Positions 1 through 6,744 are shown, numbered from the stretch's first letter. The stretch is 8,679 nt of DNA from Bacteroidales bacterium UBA1189 (GCA_002309805.1 DBYJ01000027.1:58679-67357), one strand, 5' to 3'. A program made the numbers and translations. The notes: a model not told the origin generated them from the letters alone.

Positions 1-803
1 ATCTGCTCAAACTCGCGCATGCGGAAAATGAACTGACGGGCGACAATCTCGTTACGGAAGGCCTTGCCAATTTGAGCGATGCCGAAGGGAATCTTCATGC
101 GCCCTGTCTTCTGCACATTGAGGTAGTTGACGAAGATGCCCTGTGCCGTCTCAGGACGGAGATAGACTTTCATGTTGGCGTCAGCCGTGCTGCCCATTTC
201 GGTGGCAAACATGAGGTTAAACTGGCGTACGTCCGTCCAGTTGCGTGTGCCGCTGATGGGGCAGACGATACCCTCGTCAAGGATAATCTGCTTCAGCTCA
301 TCCAGGTCGCTGGCGTTCATGGCTGCGGCATAGCGGGTATGTAGAGCATCGCGCTTGGCCTGATGCTCGAGGACGTTCTTCGAGGTAGCGCGATACTGCG
401 CCTCGTCAAACGAGTCGCCGAAGCGCTTACGGGCCTTAGCGACCTCCTTCTCAATCTTCTCGTCGTACTTGGCCAGCTGGTCCTCGATGAGGACGTCGGC
501 GCGATAGCGCTTCTTCGAGTCGCGGTTGTCGATAAGGGGGTCGTTGAATGCATCCACATGGCCCGAGGCCTTCCAAATGGTGGGGTGCATGAAGATGGCG
601 GAATCGATGCCCACGATGTTGTCGTGCAACAGCACCATGCTTTGCCACCAATAGCTCTTTATATTGTTCTTCAGTTCGACGCCCATCTGGCCGTAGTCAT
701 AGACAGCGCCCAGTCCGTCGTAGATCTCGCTGGAGGGAAAAACGAATCCATACTCTTTGCAATGCGATACGATTTTCTTGAAAACATCTTCTTGTTGTGC
801 CAT
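1..803 (-). CDS. glyS: Glycyl-tRNA synthetase, N-terminal part (3' end outside window)
   Basis: Charges tRNA-Gly with glycine in the cytoplasm; class II synthetase of the single-chain alpha2 type. The minus strand is open from the ATG at 803-801 to the window edge, giving 267 residues beginning MAQQEDVFKK. Family landmarks are the N-terminal segment with SSEIYDGLGAVYDYG (residues 24-38), MHPTIWKASGH (72-82), RPETAQGIFVNY (216-227) and the class II motif 2 region GKAFRNEI...FRMREFEQ (247-267), which contacts ATP and the acceptor end. Motif 3 and the anticodon-binding domain would lie to the left of the window. The family is usually about 450-520 residues, so roughly half is present. The start is supported by the conserved MAQ-EDVFKK opening I remember from Bacteroides homologues. 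It is divergent from parC. No frameshift is seen; the truncation is only the window boundary. Confidence 0.96.
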   Translation of the reverse strand, partial: MAQQEDVFKKIVSHCKEYGFVFPSSEIYDGLGAVYDYGQMGVELKNNIKSYWWQSMVLLHDNIVGIDSAIFMHPTIWKASGHVDAFNDPLIDNRDSKKRYRADVLIEDQLAKYDEKIEKEVAKARKRFGDSFDEAQYRATSKNVLEHQAKRDALHTRYAAAMNASDLDELKQIILDEGIVCPISGTRNWTDVRQFNLMFATEMGSTADANMKVYLRPETAQGIFVNYLNVQKTGRMKIPFGIAQIGKAFRNEIVARQFIFRMREFEQ

Positions 804-831
804 TTTTCTTCTTTTTTGAAATTTTGGAGTG

Positions 832-839
832 CAAAGTAA
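832..839 (-). promoter_or_regulatory. Possible -7 element for glyS
   Basis: On the minus strand the octamer reads TTACTTTG, one mismatch from the Bacteroidetes -7 consensus TAnnTTTG, and lies 28 bp upstream of the glyS ATG. No TTG is present at the expected -33 position near 860, so this is a weak call. If real, the glyS and parC promoters overlap back to back within about 40 bp. Confidence 0.4.
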
Positions 840-862
840 GTGATTTTTTCTGGGAAAGTTCG

Positions 863-870
863 TATTTTTG
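863..870 (+). promoter_or_regulatory. -7 promoter element of the parC operon
   Basis: TATTTTTG is an exact match to the Bacteroidetes -7 consensus TAnnTTTG. A clear TTG at -33 is missing; the region near 841-849 is only T-rich. Transcription would begin near 876-878, leaving a leader of about 15 nt before the ATG at 892. The element covers the in-frame TTG at 868, so that codon cannot be the translation start if this promoter is used. Confidence 0.6.
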
Positions 871-891
871 CAAAGATTATTTCAATTTAGC

Positions 892-3633
892 ATGAAAGAC
901 GACGAAAAAAACGAGGAATTAGACGGTATTCAGGATGAAATGACCCCCGAAATGGAGACAATGGATGACGGAAGCAGCACCCATTCATCCTATCATGTTC
1001 CGGCAGATAGTGGGGAGCCTGACAAGAAGTACAAACTGAGCGGCATGTACAAGAATTGGTTTCTTGACTATGCCTCTTACGTCATCCTTGAACGTGCCGT
1101 TCCTCACCTCAACGACGGACTGAAACCTGTGCAACGCCGCATCCTGCATTCCATGAAACGCCTGGACGACGGGCGCTTCAATAAGGTTGCCAATATCGTG
1201 GGACACACCATGCAGTTCCATCCGCATGGCGATGCATCCATTACCGACGCTTTGGTGAATCTGGGGCAGAAGGAGTTGCTTATTGACTGCCAAGGAAACT
1301 GGGGCAATGTGCTGACAGGCGATGCTGCAGCTGCCTCCCGATACATTGAGGCCCGGCTGAGCAAGTTTGCGCTGGAAGTGGTGTTCAATCCCAAGACTAC
1401 GGAGTGGATGCTCTCTTATGACGGCCGTAACAAGGAGCCAGTGACTCTGCCCGTGAAATTCCCCCTACTGCTCGCACAAGGGGCTGAGGGAATTGCCGTC
1501 GGCCTCTCGTCAAAAATACTTCCGCATAACTTCAACGAAATCTGCGATGCAGCCGTCGCCTACCTGAAAGGCGAGGAATTCCAGCTTTATCCCGATTTCC
1601 AGACGGGAGGCTACATCGATGTGAGCCGTTACAACGACGGAGAGCGGGGTGGAACTTTGCGCGTGCGCGCGAAGATAGAAAAGGTAGACAACAAGACGCT
1701 GGCGATACGTGAAATCCCCTACGGAAAGGTTGTCAGTACGGTCATCGACTCAATTCTGAAGGCGAGCGAGAAGGGCAAAATCAAAATCCGCAAGGTCGAC
1801 GACACCACGTCAGCCGAAGTAGAAATCCTTGTTCACCTCGCCCCAGGCGTTAGCAGCGACAAAACGCTGGATGCCCTCTATGCTTTCACGGATTGCGAGG
1901 TCAGCATCTCGCCCAACTGCTGCGTCATCGACGAACAGAAACCGCAGTTCCTTTGTGTGAGCGACGTGCTCCGTCGCTCAGTTGATAACACGCTCGAACT
2001 GCTTCGTCAGGAGCTGCAAATACGTCGCGATGAACTCATGGAGCAGTATCACTATTGCTCGCTGGAGAAAATCTTCATCGAGGAGCGCATCTATAAGGAC
2101 AAGGAATTTGAGAATGCCAAGAACATGGATGCTGCCTGCGAGCATATCGACGAAAGGCTGACGCCTTGGTACCCGACGTTCATCCGCGAGGTGTCAAAAG
2201 ACGATATCTTGAAGCTGATGGATATAAAGATGGCACGCATCTTGAAGTTTAACAAGGATAAGGCTGATGAACTTATTGCCCGCATCAAGGCCGAGATGGA
2301 GGCGATAGACCGCGAGCTGGCAGACATGACTACCGTCACTATCCGCTGGTTTGAGATGCTGAAGGACAAGTACGGCCCGGCCTTCCCGCGGCGTACTGAG
2401 ATTCGCAGTTTCGAGAACATCGTGGCTGCCAAGGTCATAGAGGCCAACCAGAAACTCTATATCAATCGCGAAGAAGGCTTCATCGGTACGTCACTCAAGA
2501 AGGACGAGTTCGTTACCAACTGCTCGGACATCGACGACGTTATCCTCTTCTATAAGGATGGGCGTTACAAGATTGTCAAAGTGGCGGAGAAGATGTTCGT
2601 GGGTACGGGCGTACTCTGGGTGGGGCTGTTCAAGAAGAACGACAAGCGCACTATTTACAACGTGGTCTATCGGGACGGCAAGAACGGTCCGCTTTACATC
2701 AAGCGCTTTGCTGCCACAGGACTGCTTCGGGACAAGGAGTACGACCTGACGCAGGGCAAACCGGGCAGCCGTGTTGTCTACTTTACCGCAAACCCCAACG
2801 GCGAGGCAGAAATCATCAAGGTGTCGTTCAAGCCCAATCCCCGTTTGAAACGTCAATTTATGGACAAGGACTTCTCAGAGATTGCTATTAAGGGGCGAGG
2901 CAGCATGGGCAACCTGCTGACTCGTCTGGAGGTGACGAAGGTGGGGCTGAAGTCGCATGGAGGCTCGACGCTTGGAGGGCGCAAAGTGTGGTTCGACCGT
3001 GATATCCTGCGTCTCGATTTCGACGGGCACGGCGACTATCTGGGTGAATTCCAGAACGACGACCGTATCCTCGTCGTGCTGGACAATGGTGATTACTATA
3101 CCACAGATTTTGATCAGAATAACCATTATGACCAAAACGTACTGATTATTGAGAAGTACGACTCCGCAAAGGTGTGGACGGCTCTGCTCTTCGATGCTAC
3201 GCAGAAGGGCTATCTTTATCTGAAGCGCTTCATGTTCGACTCCAGCAACCGCAAGTGCAGTTTGCTGGGCGAGGGGAAGGAGAGCCGCTTGGTTTGTCTT
3301 TCGGAACAAGTCTATCCTCGCTTCCTCGTTACCTTTGGTGAGCCGGATGCCCATCGCGCGCCGTTGGAGATTGACGGAGAGCAGTTTGTGGATGTGAAGA
3401 GCGTGAAGGCGCGTGGCAGACGAGTGTCGCAATTCAGCATCGCGAGTGTGGAGGAATTAGAGCCCTTACGCTTCCCCGAGCCGGAAGAAACGGAAGTTCC
3501 AGAGCCCGCTGAAATATCTCCAACAGATGCTTCTTCTGAATCCGTAACGCCCTTATCTGACGGCTCAGCGCCCTCTTCTGACGAAGGAACGGAGGCATCT
3601 GTTTCAGAGGATGGCCAATTCACGTTATTCTAA
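892..3633 (+). CDS. parC: DNA topoisomerase IV subunit A (GyrA/ParC family)
   Basis: Breakage-reunion subunit of a type IIA topoisomerase; it pairs with a ParE/GyrB-like ATPase to decatenate daughter chromosomes. From the ATG at 892 the product is 913 aa. An acidic N-terminal extension (1-45) is followed by the winged-helix/tower core from about residue 50. HPHGD is at 110-114 and the catalytic tyrosine is Y151 in the motif RYIEARL. A coiled-coil-rich segment spans about 360-480 and a beta-rich C-terminal domain starts near 520, with a GyrA-box-like KGRGSMGN at 667-674. The tail from about 854 is acidic and Pro/Ser-rich, ending QFTLF. An in-frame TTG at 868 would add 8 residues but lies in a promoter element. 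A diverged GyrA cannot be wholly excluded, but the degenerate GyrA box, the D-A-S quinolone-region sequence and the acidic ends fit the second Bacteroidetes paralogue (ParC). Confidence 0.93.
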   Translation: MKDDEKNEELDGIQDEMTPEMETMDDGSSTHSSYHVPADSGEPDKKYKLSGMYKNWFLDYASYVILERAVPHLNDGLKPVQRRILHSMKRLDDGRFNKVANIVGHTMQFHPHGDASITDALVNLGQKELLIDCQGNWGNVLTGDAAAASRYIEARLSKFALEVVFNPKTTEWMLSYDGRNKEPVTLPVKFPLLLAQGAEGIAVGLSSKILPHNFNEICDAAVAYLKGEEFQLYPDFQTGGYIDVSRYNDGERGGTLRVRAKIEKVDNKTLAIREIPYGKVVSTVIDSILKASEKGKIKIRKVDDTTSAEVEILVHLAPGVSSDKTLDALYAFTDCEVSISPNCCVIDEQKPQFLCVSDVLRRSVDNTLELLRQELQIRRDELMEQYHYCSLEKIFIEERIYKDKEFENAKNMDAACEHIDERLTPWYPTFIREVSKDDILKLMDIKMARILKFNKDKADELIARIKAEMEAIDRELADMTTVTIRWFEMLKDKYGPAFPRRTEIRSFENIVAAKVIEANQKLYINREEGFIGTSLKKDEFVTNCSDIDDVILFYKDGRYKIVKVAEKMFVGTGVLWVGLFKKNDKRTIYNVVYRDGKNGPLYIKRFAATGLLRDKEYDLTQGKPGSRVVYFTANPNGEAEIIKVSFKPNPRLKRQFMDKDFSEIAIKGRGSMGNLLTRLEVTKVGLKSHGGSTLGGRKVWFDRDILRLDFDGHGDYLGEFQNDDRILVVLDNGDYYTTDFDQNNHYDQNVLIIEKYDSAKVWTALLFDATQKGYLYLKRFMFDSSNRKCSLLGEGKESRLVCLSEQVYPRFLVTFGEPDAHRAPLEIDGEQFVDVKSVKARGRRVSQFSIASVEELEPLRFPEPEETEVPEPAEISPTDASSESVTPLSDGSAPSSDEGTEASVSEDGQFTLF

Positions 3634-3644
3634 CCCCATTCGGT

Positions 3645-4520
3645 ATGAAGAAACCTTTATTCAAGTTATTCCTGTTCTTGCTGCTGATGCCGCTTTGTGC
3701 CTTTGCACAAGAGAAAGCAGAATTGTCAGATTCGTCGGCTTTGGCAGCAGATGTGTTGCAGCCGGGGCGCTTTGTCCGCTCAGGCGCTACGCTCAACTTG
3801 GGCCTTATTACCACGTGCTTCGATTCCTATTTGTCTCCCAACAATTACATGGGGCTTGAGTTAGGTTTCCTGAATGAGAACTGGCGACGCTCAGCCGGGC
3901 GCGAGAACCTTTTCCTGCAATCCATCTCCGACACTTCTGTGGGGCTTGCCGTAGCGGGCTCCAGCAGCAGTTCGTTCGTGGTGGACGAGGCGCTTTCCGA
4001 TGCGTGGGCATGGCGTATCGGACGATTAGGGCCTGTGGATTTCTATGCCGGCCCTGAATGGCAGGGACGTTTCGGCATGATTTATAACACACGCAATTCC
4101 AACAATCCTGCCAACGTCAAGTTGGGCCTTCACATCGGAGGTATGGGAATGGCAGAGGTGCGGTATCGCATCTTCCGTATCCCGGTTCGGACATCGTACC
4201 AAGTGGATATGCCGCTCGTGGGGGCAGTATTCTCCCCTCAGTATTCGCAGTCTTACTACGAAATCTTTACCCTCAAGCATTTTGCGGGTACAGTCCACTT
4301 CGTTTCGCCCCATAACGGATTCTCCATGCGCCATATCCTCACTACCGACATGACCTTGCCGCATAGCATCCTTCGCCTTTCGATGGTAAGCGACAGCTAT
4401 CAGTACCGCACGTCAACCAATAGTTTCGCCCTCCGTTCACTCCGTCTTGGCGTGGGCTTCGTGTTTAATTCTTATGTCATCTATCCCCGTGAAAAAGCAT
4501 ACGATTATCTTCCTTATTAG
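3645..4520 (+). CDS. Secreted DUF3316-type protein, function unknown
   Basis: 291-residue exported protein of unknown function. The N-terminus MKKPLFKLFLFLLLMPLCAFA is a clear type I signal peptide (positive start, hydrophobic core, AFA before QEK), predicting cleavage after residue 21. The mature part is rich in alternating hydrophobic and aromatic stretches. It carries YNTRNSNNPA (147-156) and QSYYEIFTL (202-210), followed by an S-P-H-N segment (221-224). From memory these match the Bacteroidetes DUF3316 family; no search was run. The strand-like pattern and Tyr/Phe content suggest a small outer-membrane beta-barrel or periplasmic beta protein, which is inference. It begins 11 bp after the parC stop and its 3' end overlaps the next gene, so it is probably cotranscribed with both. 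No promoter is seen in the 11-bp gap. Confidence 0.85.
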   Translation: MKKPLFKLFLFLLLMPLCAFAQEKAELSDSSALAADVLQPGRFVRSGATLNLGLITTCFDSYLSPNNYMGLELGFLNENWRRSAGRENLFLQSISDTSVGLAVAGSSSSSFVVDEALSDAWAWRIGRLGPVDFYAGPEWQGRFGMIYNTRNSNNPANVKLGLHIGGMGMAEVRYRIFRIPVRTSYQVDMPLVGAVFSPQYSQSYYEIFTLKHFAGTVHFVSPHNGFSMRHILTTDMTLPHSILRLSMVSDSYQYRTSTNSFALRSLRLGVGFVFNSYVIYPREKAYDYLPY

Positions 4521-5511
4521 TGCCAGCCTTGTGTGCCTTGTTTCTTGTGTGAGGGGGGAGGATTTCACCTCTTCCCCTACGGAGAATTTTGAGGCGTTGT
4601 GGAAGTTACTTGATGAAAAGTACTGTTTCTTTGACTATAAGAAGGCCGAGTACGGCCTTGACTGGAACGAGGTGCACGAGCGCTATGCCAGTCTGGTAAA
4701 CGACAGTCTGACAAACCGTCAGCTCTTCGACGTGCTTTCCGCTATGGTGAACGAGCTGCGCGACGGGCACACGAACCTTATATGGGATTACGGCCTTTCC
4801 CGCTATACGGCGTTCTATGCCGACTATCCGCATAATTTCGATGGCGAGCTGATGCTGAAAGTCCTCGGGGATAACTATTACTACTCAAGCGGCATCTACT
4901 ACGTCCGTCTGCCGGAACAAATTGGCTATATGTATATTGGCTCTTTTTCCACCAGCTTCTCGCAAAGGCTGATTACGGAGATTTTCCGTTATTTCGAGGA
5001 TTGTTCGGGGCTTATCATCGACGTACGTGATAATGGGGGCGGCGATTTGACGCTCGCGCAGGACCTGACGGCTCGATTTATGGAGAAGAAGACGCTTGTC
5101 GGCTACATTTCCCATAAGACGGGTACGGCTCACGATGCCTTCTCCAAGCCGAAGCCTGTCTATATCGACCCCGATACCACATTGCTTCGTTGGGATAGGC
5201 CTGTCTGTGTGCTTTGCAACCGCCGTTCGTATAGCGCTACTAACGATTTCGTCCGTAATATGCGCCTGCTGCCGCAGGTGACGATTGTTGGCGACCGTAC
5301 AGGAGGCGGCTCTGGCTTGCCCATGAGCACTGAACTGCCCAACGGTTGGAGCCTGCGCTACTCCTCCGCTCCTATGTATGATACCGACATGAATCACACC
5401 GAGTTTGGTATCGACCCAGATGTCTCTGTTAACATCCTCAATACCGATAAACAGCGCGGCATTGATACCATCATTCGTATCGCCTCATTGCTACTGCAAG
5501 GAGCGGGATAA
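4474..5511 (+). CDS. S41-family (tricorn/C-terminal-processing-like) peptidase, lipoprotein
   Basis: Predicted envelope serine peptidase of family S41. From the ATG at 4474 it is 345 aa. A signal peptide ends in the lipobox LVSC with C25 as lipidation site. The N-terminal helical region (about 36-102) ends in ELRDGHTNL with H99; the catalytic core has GLIIDVRDNGGGD (179-191), then NRRSYSATND (249-258) with S254 as likely nucleophile, and GDRTGGGSG (273-281). The lysine of the CtpA-type Ser-Lys dyad (F-G-K-G) is replaced by glycine, so a tricorn-like arrangement using H99 and S254 is more likely; that is inference. No PDZ domain is evident. The gene overlaps the DUF3316 gene by 47 bp. A GTG at 4489, giving an MKKHTII start, is an equally good signal-peptide start and would reduce the overlap to 32 bp. 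The region after the cysteine (VRGED) does not decide whether the protein faces the surface. Confidence 0.88.
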   Translation: MSSIPVKKHTIIFLISASLVCLVSCVRGEDFTSSPTENFEALWKLLDEKYCFFDYKKAEYGLDWNEVHERYASLVNDSLTNRQLFDVLSAMVNELRDGHTNLIWDYGLSRYTAFYADYPHNFDGELMLKVLGDNYYYSSGIYYVRLPEQIGYMYIGSFSTSFSQRLITEIFRYFEDCSGLIIDVRDNGGGDLTLAQDLTARFMEKKTLVGYISHKTGTAHDAFSKPKPVYIDPDTTLLRWDRPVCVLCNRRSYSATNDFVRNMRLLPQVTIVGDRTGGGSGLPMSTELPNGWSLRYSSAPMYDTDMNHTEFGIDPDVSVNILNTDKQRGIDTIIRIASLLLQGAG

Positions 5512-5556
5512 ATCTTTCTTCTTTACCGCCAGACGAAGGTTTTTTTATCATCCAAA

Positions 5557-5644
5557 GCCGTTGGGGCACCCGTACTAACGGGTTAGGACACCTTACTTAA
5601 CGCGTTGGGAAAGCTGTCCTAACCCGTTTGGTACAATAGCTTTT
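5557..5644. repeat. Four degenerate 22-bp tandem units
   Basis: The convergent intergenic region resolves into four consecutive 22-bp units at 5557-5578, 5579-5600, 5601-5622 and 5623-5644. All four share GTT at unit positions 4-6, GG at 8-9 and T at 20. Units 1-3 also end in TAA and share A at position 12 and C at 14. The fourth is the most diverged. The array lies between the stops of the S41 peptidase and sodB and has no coding potential I can recognise. Its role is unknown. Confidence 0.6.
5577..5628. repeat. 14-bp perfect inverted repeat, possible bidirectional hairpin
   Basis: The arm AACGGGTTAGGACA (5577-5590) is perfectly complementary to TGTCCTAACCCGTT (5615-5628), with a 24-nt loop. 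GTAC tetramers at 5572-5575 and 5631-5634 can extend the stem past a small internal loop. It sits within the 22-bp tandem units. Its position between convergent genes would suit a two-way transcript-end structure, but no U-tract directly follows on either strand, so terminator function is only a possibility. Confidence 0.65.
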
Positions 5645-5689
5645 GGTTGAAAAAAATGTCGTTTTCTCTCTTAAGGTTGTTCTTTTTGC

Positions 5690-6280
5690 TTATTCGAGGA
5701 TGAATCGGTGGGCAATGATATCCCAATCGATAAGGGGCCAAAGGGCGGTAAGATGGTCTTTACGCCGATTCTGATAATCCACGTAGTAGGCATGCTCCCA
5801 AACATCAAACGTCAGCAAGGGGCATAAGCCCTTTTGGATGGGATTGTAGGCATTTGTTTCTTGAGTAATGTGGAGCTTGCCCTCTTTGTCGGCTGAAAGC
5901 CAAACCCAGCCGGAGCCGAAAAGGGTAGTGCCCTTTTGGACAAATTGGTCTTGGAAGGCGGGAAAGGAACCGAAGGCTTGTTCGATGGCTGTAAGAAGTT
6001 TTCCCGTGGGGAGATTCGGGCCTTGCTTCGGGGCGCGGAACTGGGCGAAATAGAGATTGTGATTGAGGATTTGTCCAGCATTGTTCAGTATTCCGCCTTC
6101 GGACTTCAGAACGATATCCTCAAGCGAAAGCATCTCGAAAGGTGTGCCAGGGATTGCTTCATTCAGATTGTTTACGTAAGCTTGCAGATGTTTGCCGTGA
6201 TGCAAGGCAAGCGTTTCAGCAGAGATGACGGGCTGCAGAGCATCCTGTGCATAGGGGAGAGGTTGAAGGGAAAAGGCCAT
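5690..6280 (-). CDS. sodB: Superoxide dismutase, Fe-type or cambialistic
   Basis: Converts superoxide to oxygen and hydrogen peroxide in the cytoplasm. The 196-aa length is normal for the Fe/Mn family. Metal ligands by alignment to E. coli SodB are H27 (in LHHGKH), H74 (in QILNHNLYF), D159 and H163 (in FDVWEHAYYVDY). The outer-sphere glutamine is Q70 in NNAGQ, as in iron enzymes; manganese enzymes have glycine there and place the glutamine later. Related Bacteroidales enzymes can be cambialistic, so metal use is not settled by sequence. The ATG at 6280-6278 gives the usual short N-terminus and no signal peptide. It is transcribed alone, convergent with the S41 operon, from a promoter about 55 bp upstream. 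Confidence 0.96.
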   Translation of the reverse strand: MAFSLQPLPYAQDALQPVISAETLALHHGKHLQAYVNNLNEAIPGTPFEMLSLEDIVLKSEGGILNNAGQILNHNLYFAQFRAPKQGPNLPTGKLLTAIEQAFGSFPAFQDQFVQKGTTLFGSGWVWLSADKEGKLHITQETNAYNPIQKGLCPLLTFDVWEHAYYVDYQNRRKDHLTALWPLIDWDIIAHRFILE

Positions 6281-6317
6281 AAAGGTAAGGTTTTTTACGT
6301 TTAACGATTAAGGAGTT

Positions 6318-6345
6318 GTCTCTTTTGGGGGATAAAGGTAGAGAC
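6318..6345. repeat. GTCTCT-N16-AGAGAC inverted repeat at the sodB promoter
   Basis: Perfect 6-bp arms lie at 6318-6323 and 6340-6345. Outer flanks GGAG and TTCC partly continue the symmetry. It covers the sodB -7 element and likely transcription start, a typical place for an operator or leader hairpin. No known regulator site is recognised. Confidence 0.4.
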
Positions 6346-6363
6346 TTCCGTTAGAAAAAACAA
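6333..6363 (-). promoter_or_regulatory. sodB promoter (-7 and -33)
   Basis: On the minus strand, TTG (6363-6361) is followed after exactly 20 bp by TACCTTTA (6340-6333), one mismatch from TAnnTTTG. This is the Bacteroidetes promoter arrangement and predicts a leader of roughly 45-50 nt. A GTCTCT/AGAGAC inverted repeat brackets most of the -7 element. Confidence 0.6.
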
Positions 6364-6391
6364 TAGTTTTCTTTGTTTTTAACGCTTTTGT

Positions 6392-6422
6392 TTGGCTGAT
6401 TGCCGAAAAAGCACTAATTTCG
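6392..6422 (+). promoter_or_regulatory. tRNA-Leu promoter (-33 and -7)
   Basis: TTG (6392-6394), a 20-bp spacer and TAATTTCG (6415-6422), one mismatch from TAnnTTTG, place a start near 6428-6430, about 8 nt before the mature tRNA. The 20-bp spacing equals that of the divergent sodB promoter. The two -33 elements are about 30 bp apart. Confidence 0.6.
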
Positions 6423-6436
6423 CCGCGGTTTTCGTT

Positions 6437-6518
6437 GCGCCTGTGGCGGAATTGGCAGACGCGCTGGACTTAGGATCCAGTGAAGCAATTCGTGCAGGTT
6501 CGATCCCTGTCAGGCGCA
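6437..6518 (+). tRNA. tRNA-Leu (anticodon UAG)
   Basis: Class II tRNA. The acceptor stem GCGCCTG (6437-6443) pairs with CAGGCGC (6511-6517), with discriminator A at 6518. The anticodon stem CTGGA/TCCAG encloses loop CTTAGGA, giving anticodon TAG at 6471-6473, which reads CUN leucine codons. The T-arm is GCAGG-TTCGATC-CCTGT (6494-6510). A long variable arm at 6481-6493 with a GAA/TTC stem is typical of leucine tRNAs. The 3' CCA is not encoded (CT follows the discriminator) and must be added enzymatically. Confidence 0.97.
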
Positions 6519-6572
6519 CTATCCTTCCCCTTTGCTTTTATTATCCTTCTTTTTTGTGTTTTCGGGTTTTCA

Positions 6573-6686
6573 CTACTTGAACACGCGTGTGAGACAGCAG
6601 TCGTTGTCATAGCCGTATTGGTTGGTGATGTCGCTGACGGTTTCCTTGGTGGTGCAGAACATGCGCTCACCCTTTTCTCCGTCCAT
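6573..6686 (-). pseudogene. Remnant of an AraC-type DNA-binding domain (37 codons)
   Basis: The minus strand from the ATG at 6686-6684 to a TAG at 6575-6573 encodes 37 residues. Residues 11-37 contain TVSDITNQYGYDN...LTRVFK. This follows the pattern of the second helix-turn-helix in AraC regulators (V-S-x-I-A-x-x-x-G-F-x-x-x-x-x-F-x-R-x-F-K). An in-frame TAG sits two codons upstream of the ATG, and the usual downstream segment (F-G-x-S-P-x-x-Y-R) is absent after the stop. It is therefore best read as a decayed C-terminal fragment, not a working regulator. A small intact peptide is possible but less likely. The rest of 6519-6814 is AT-rich and holds only a promoter. Confidence 0.5.
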
Positions 6687-6744
6687 TTCCTAATTTATTT
6701 AACATTTTTTCTTTTATATTCTTTTATTTATTTAAATATTTGCT

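Noticed and set aside
72..839. Plus-strand open frames at 72-344 and 363-839
   Set aside because: They lie antisense to a clear glycyl-tRNA synthetase with conserved motifs on the minus strand; their translations show no family features.
868..891. TTG at 868 as the parC start
   Set aside because: It is part of an exact -7 promoter element; ATG 892 is a better start codon and begins a plausible N-terminus.
2875..3432. 185-codon minus-strand open frame within parC
   Set aside because: Antisense shadow of the conserved C-terminal domain of ParC; no promoter or recognisable protein features.
4885..5397. 170-codon minus-strand open frame within the S41 peptidase gene
   Set aside because: Antisense to the catalytic core, whose motifs are intact on the plus strand.
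5525..5546. Possible intrinsic terminator after the S41 gene (T7 at 5540-5546)
   Set aside because: The only stem before the T run is ACC/GGT, three base pairs; too weak to call a terminator.
5557..5644. CRISPR-like array at the 22-bp repeats
   Set aside because: The units are contiguous without spacers, degenerate, and only four; no cas genes are nearby.
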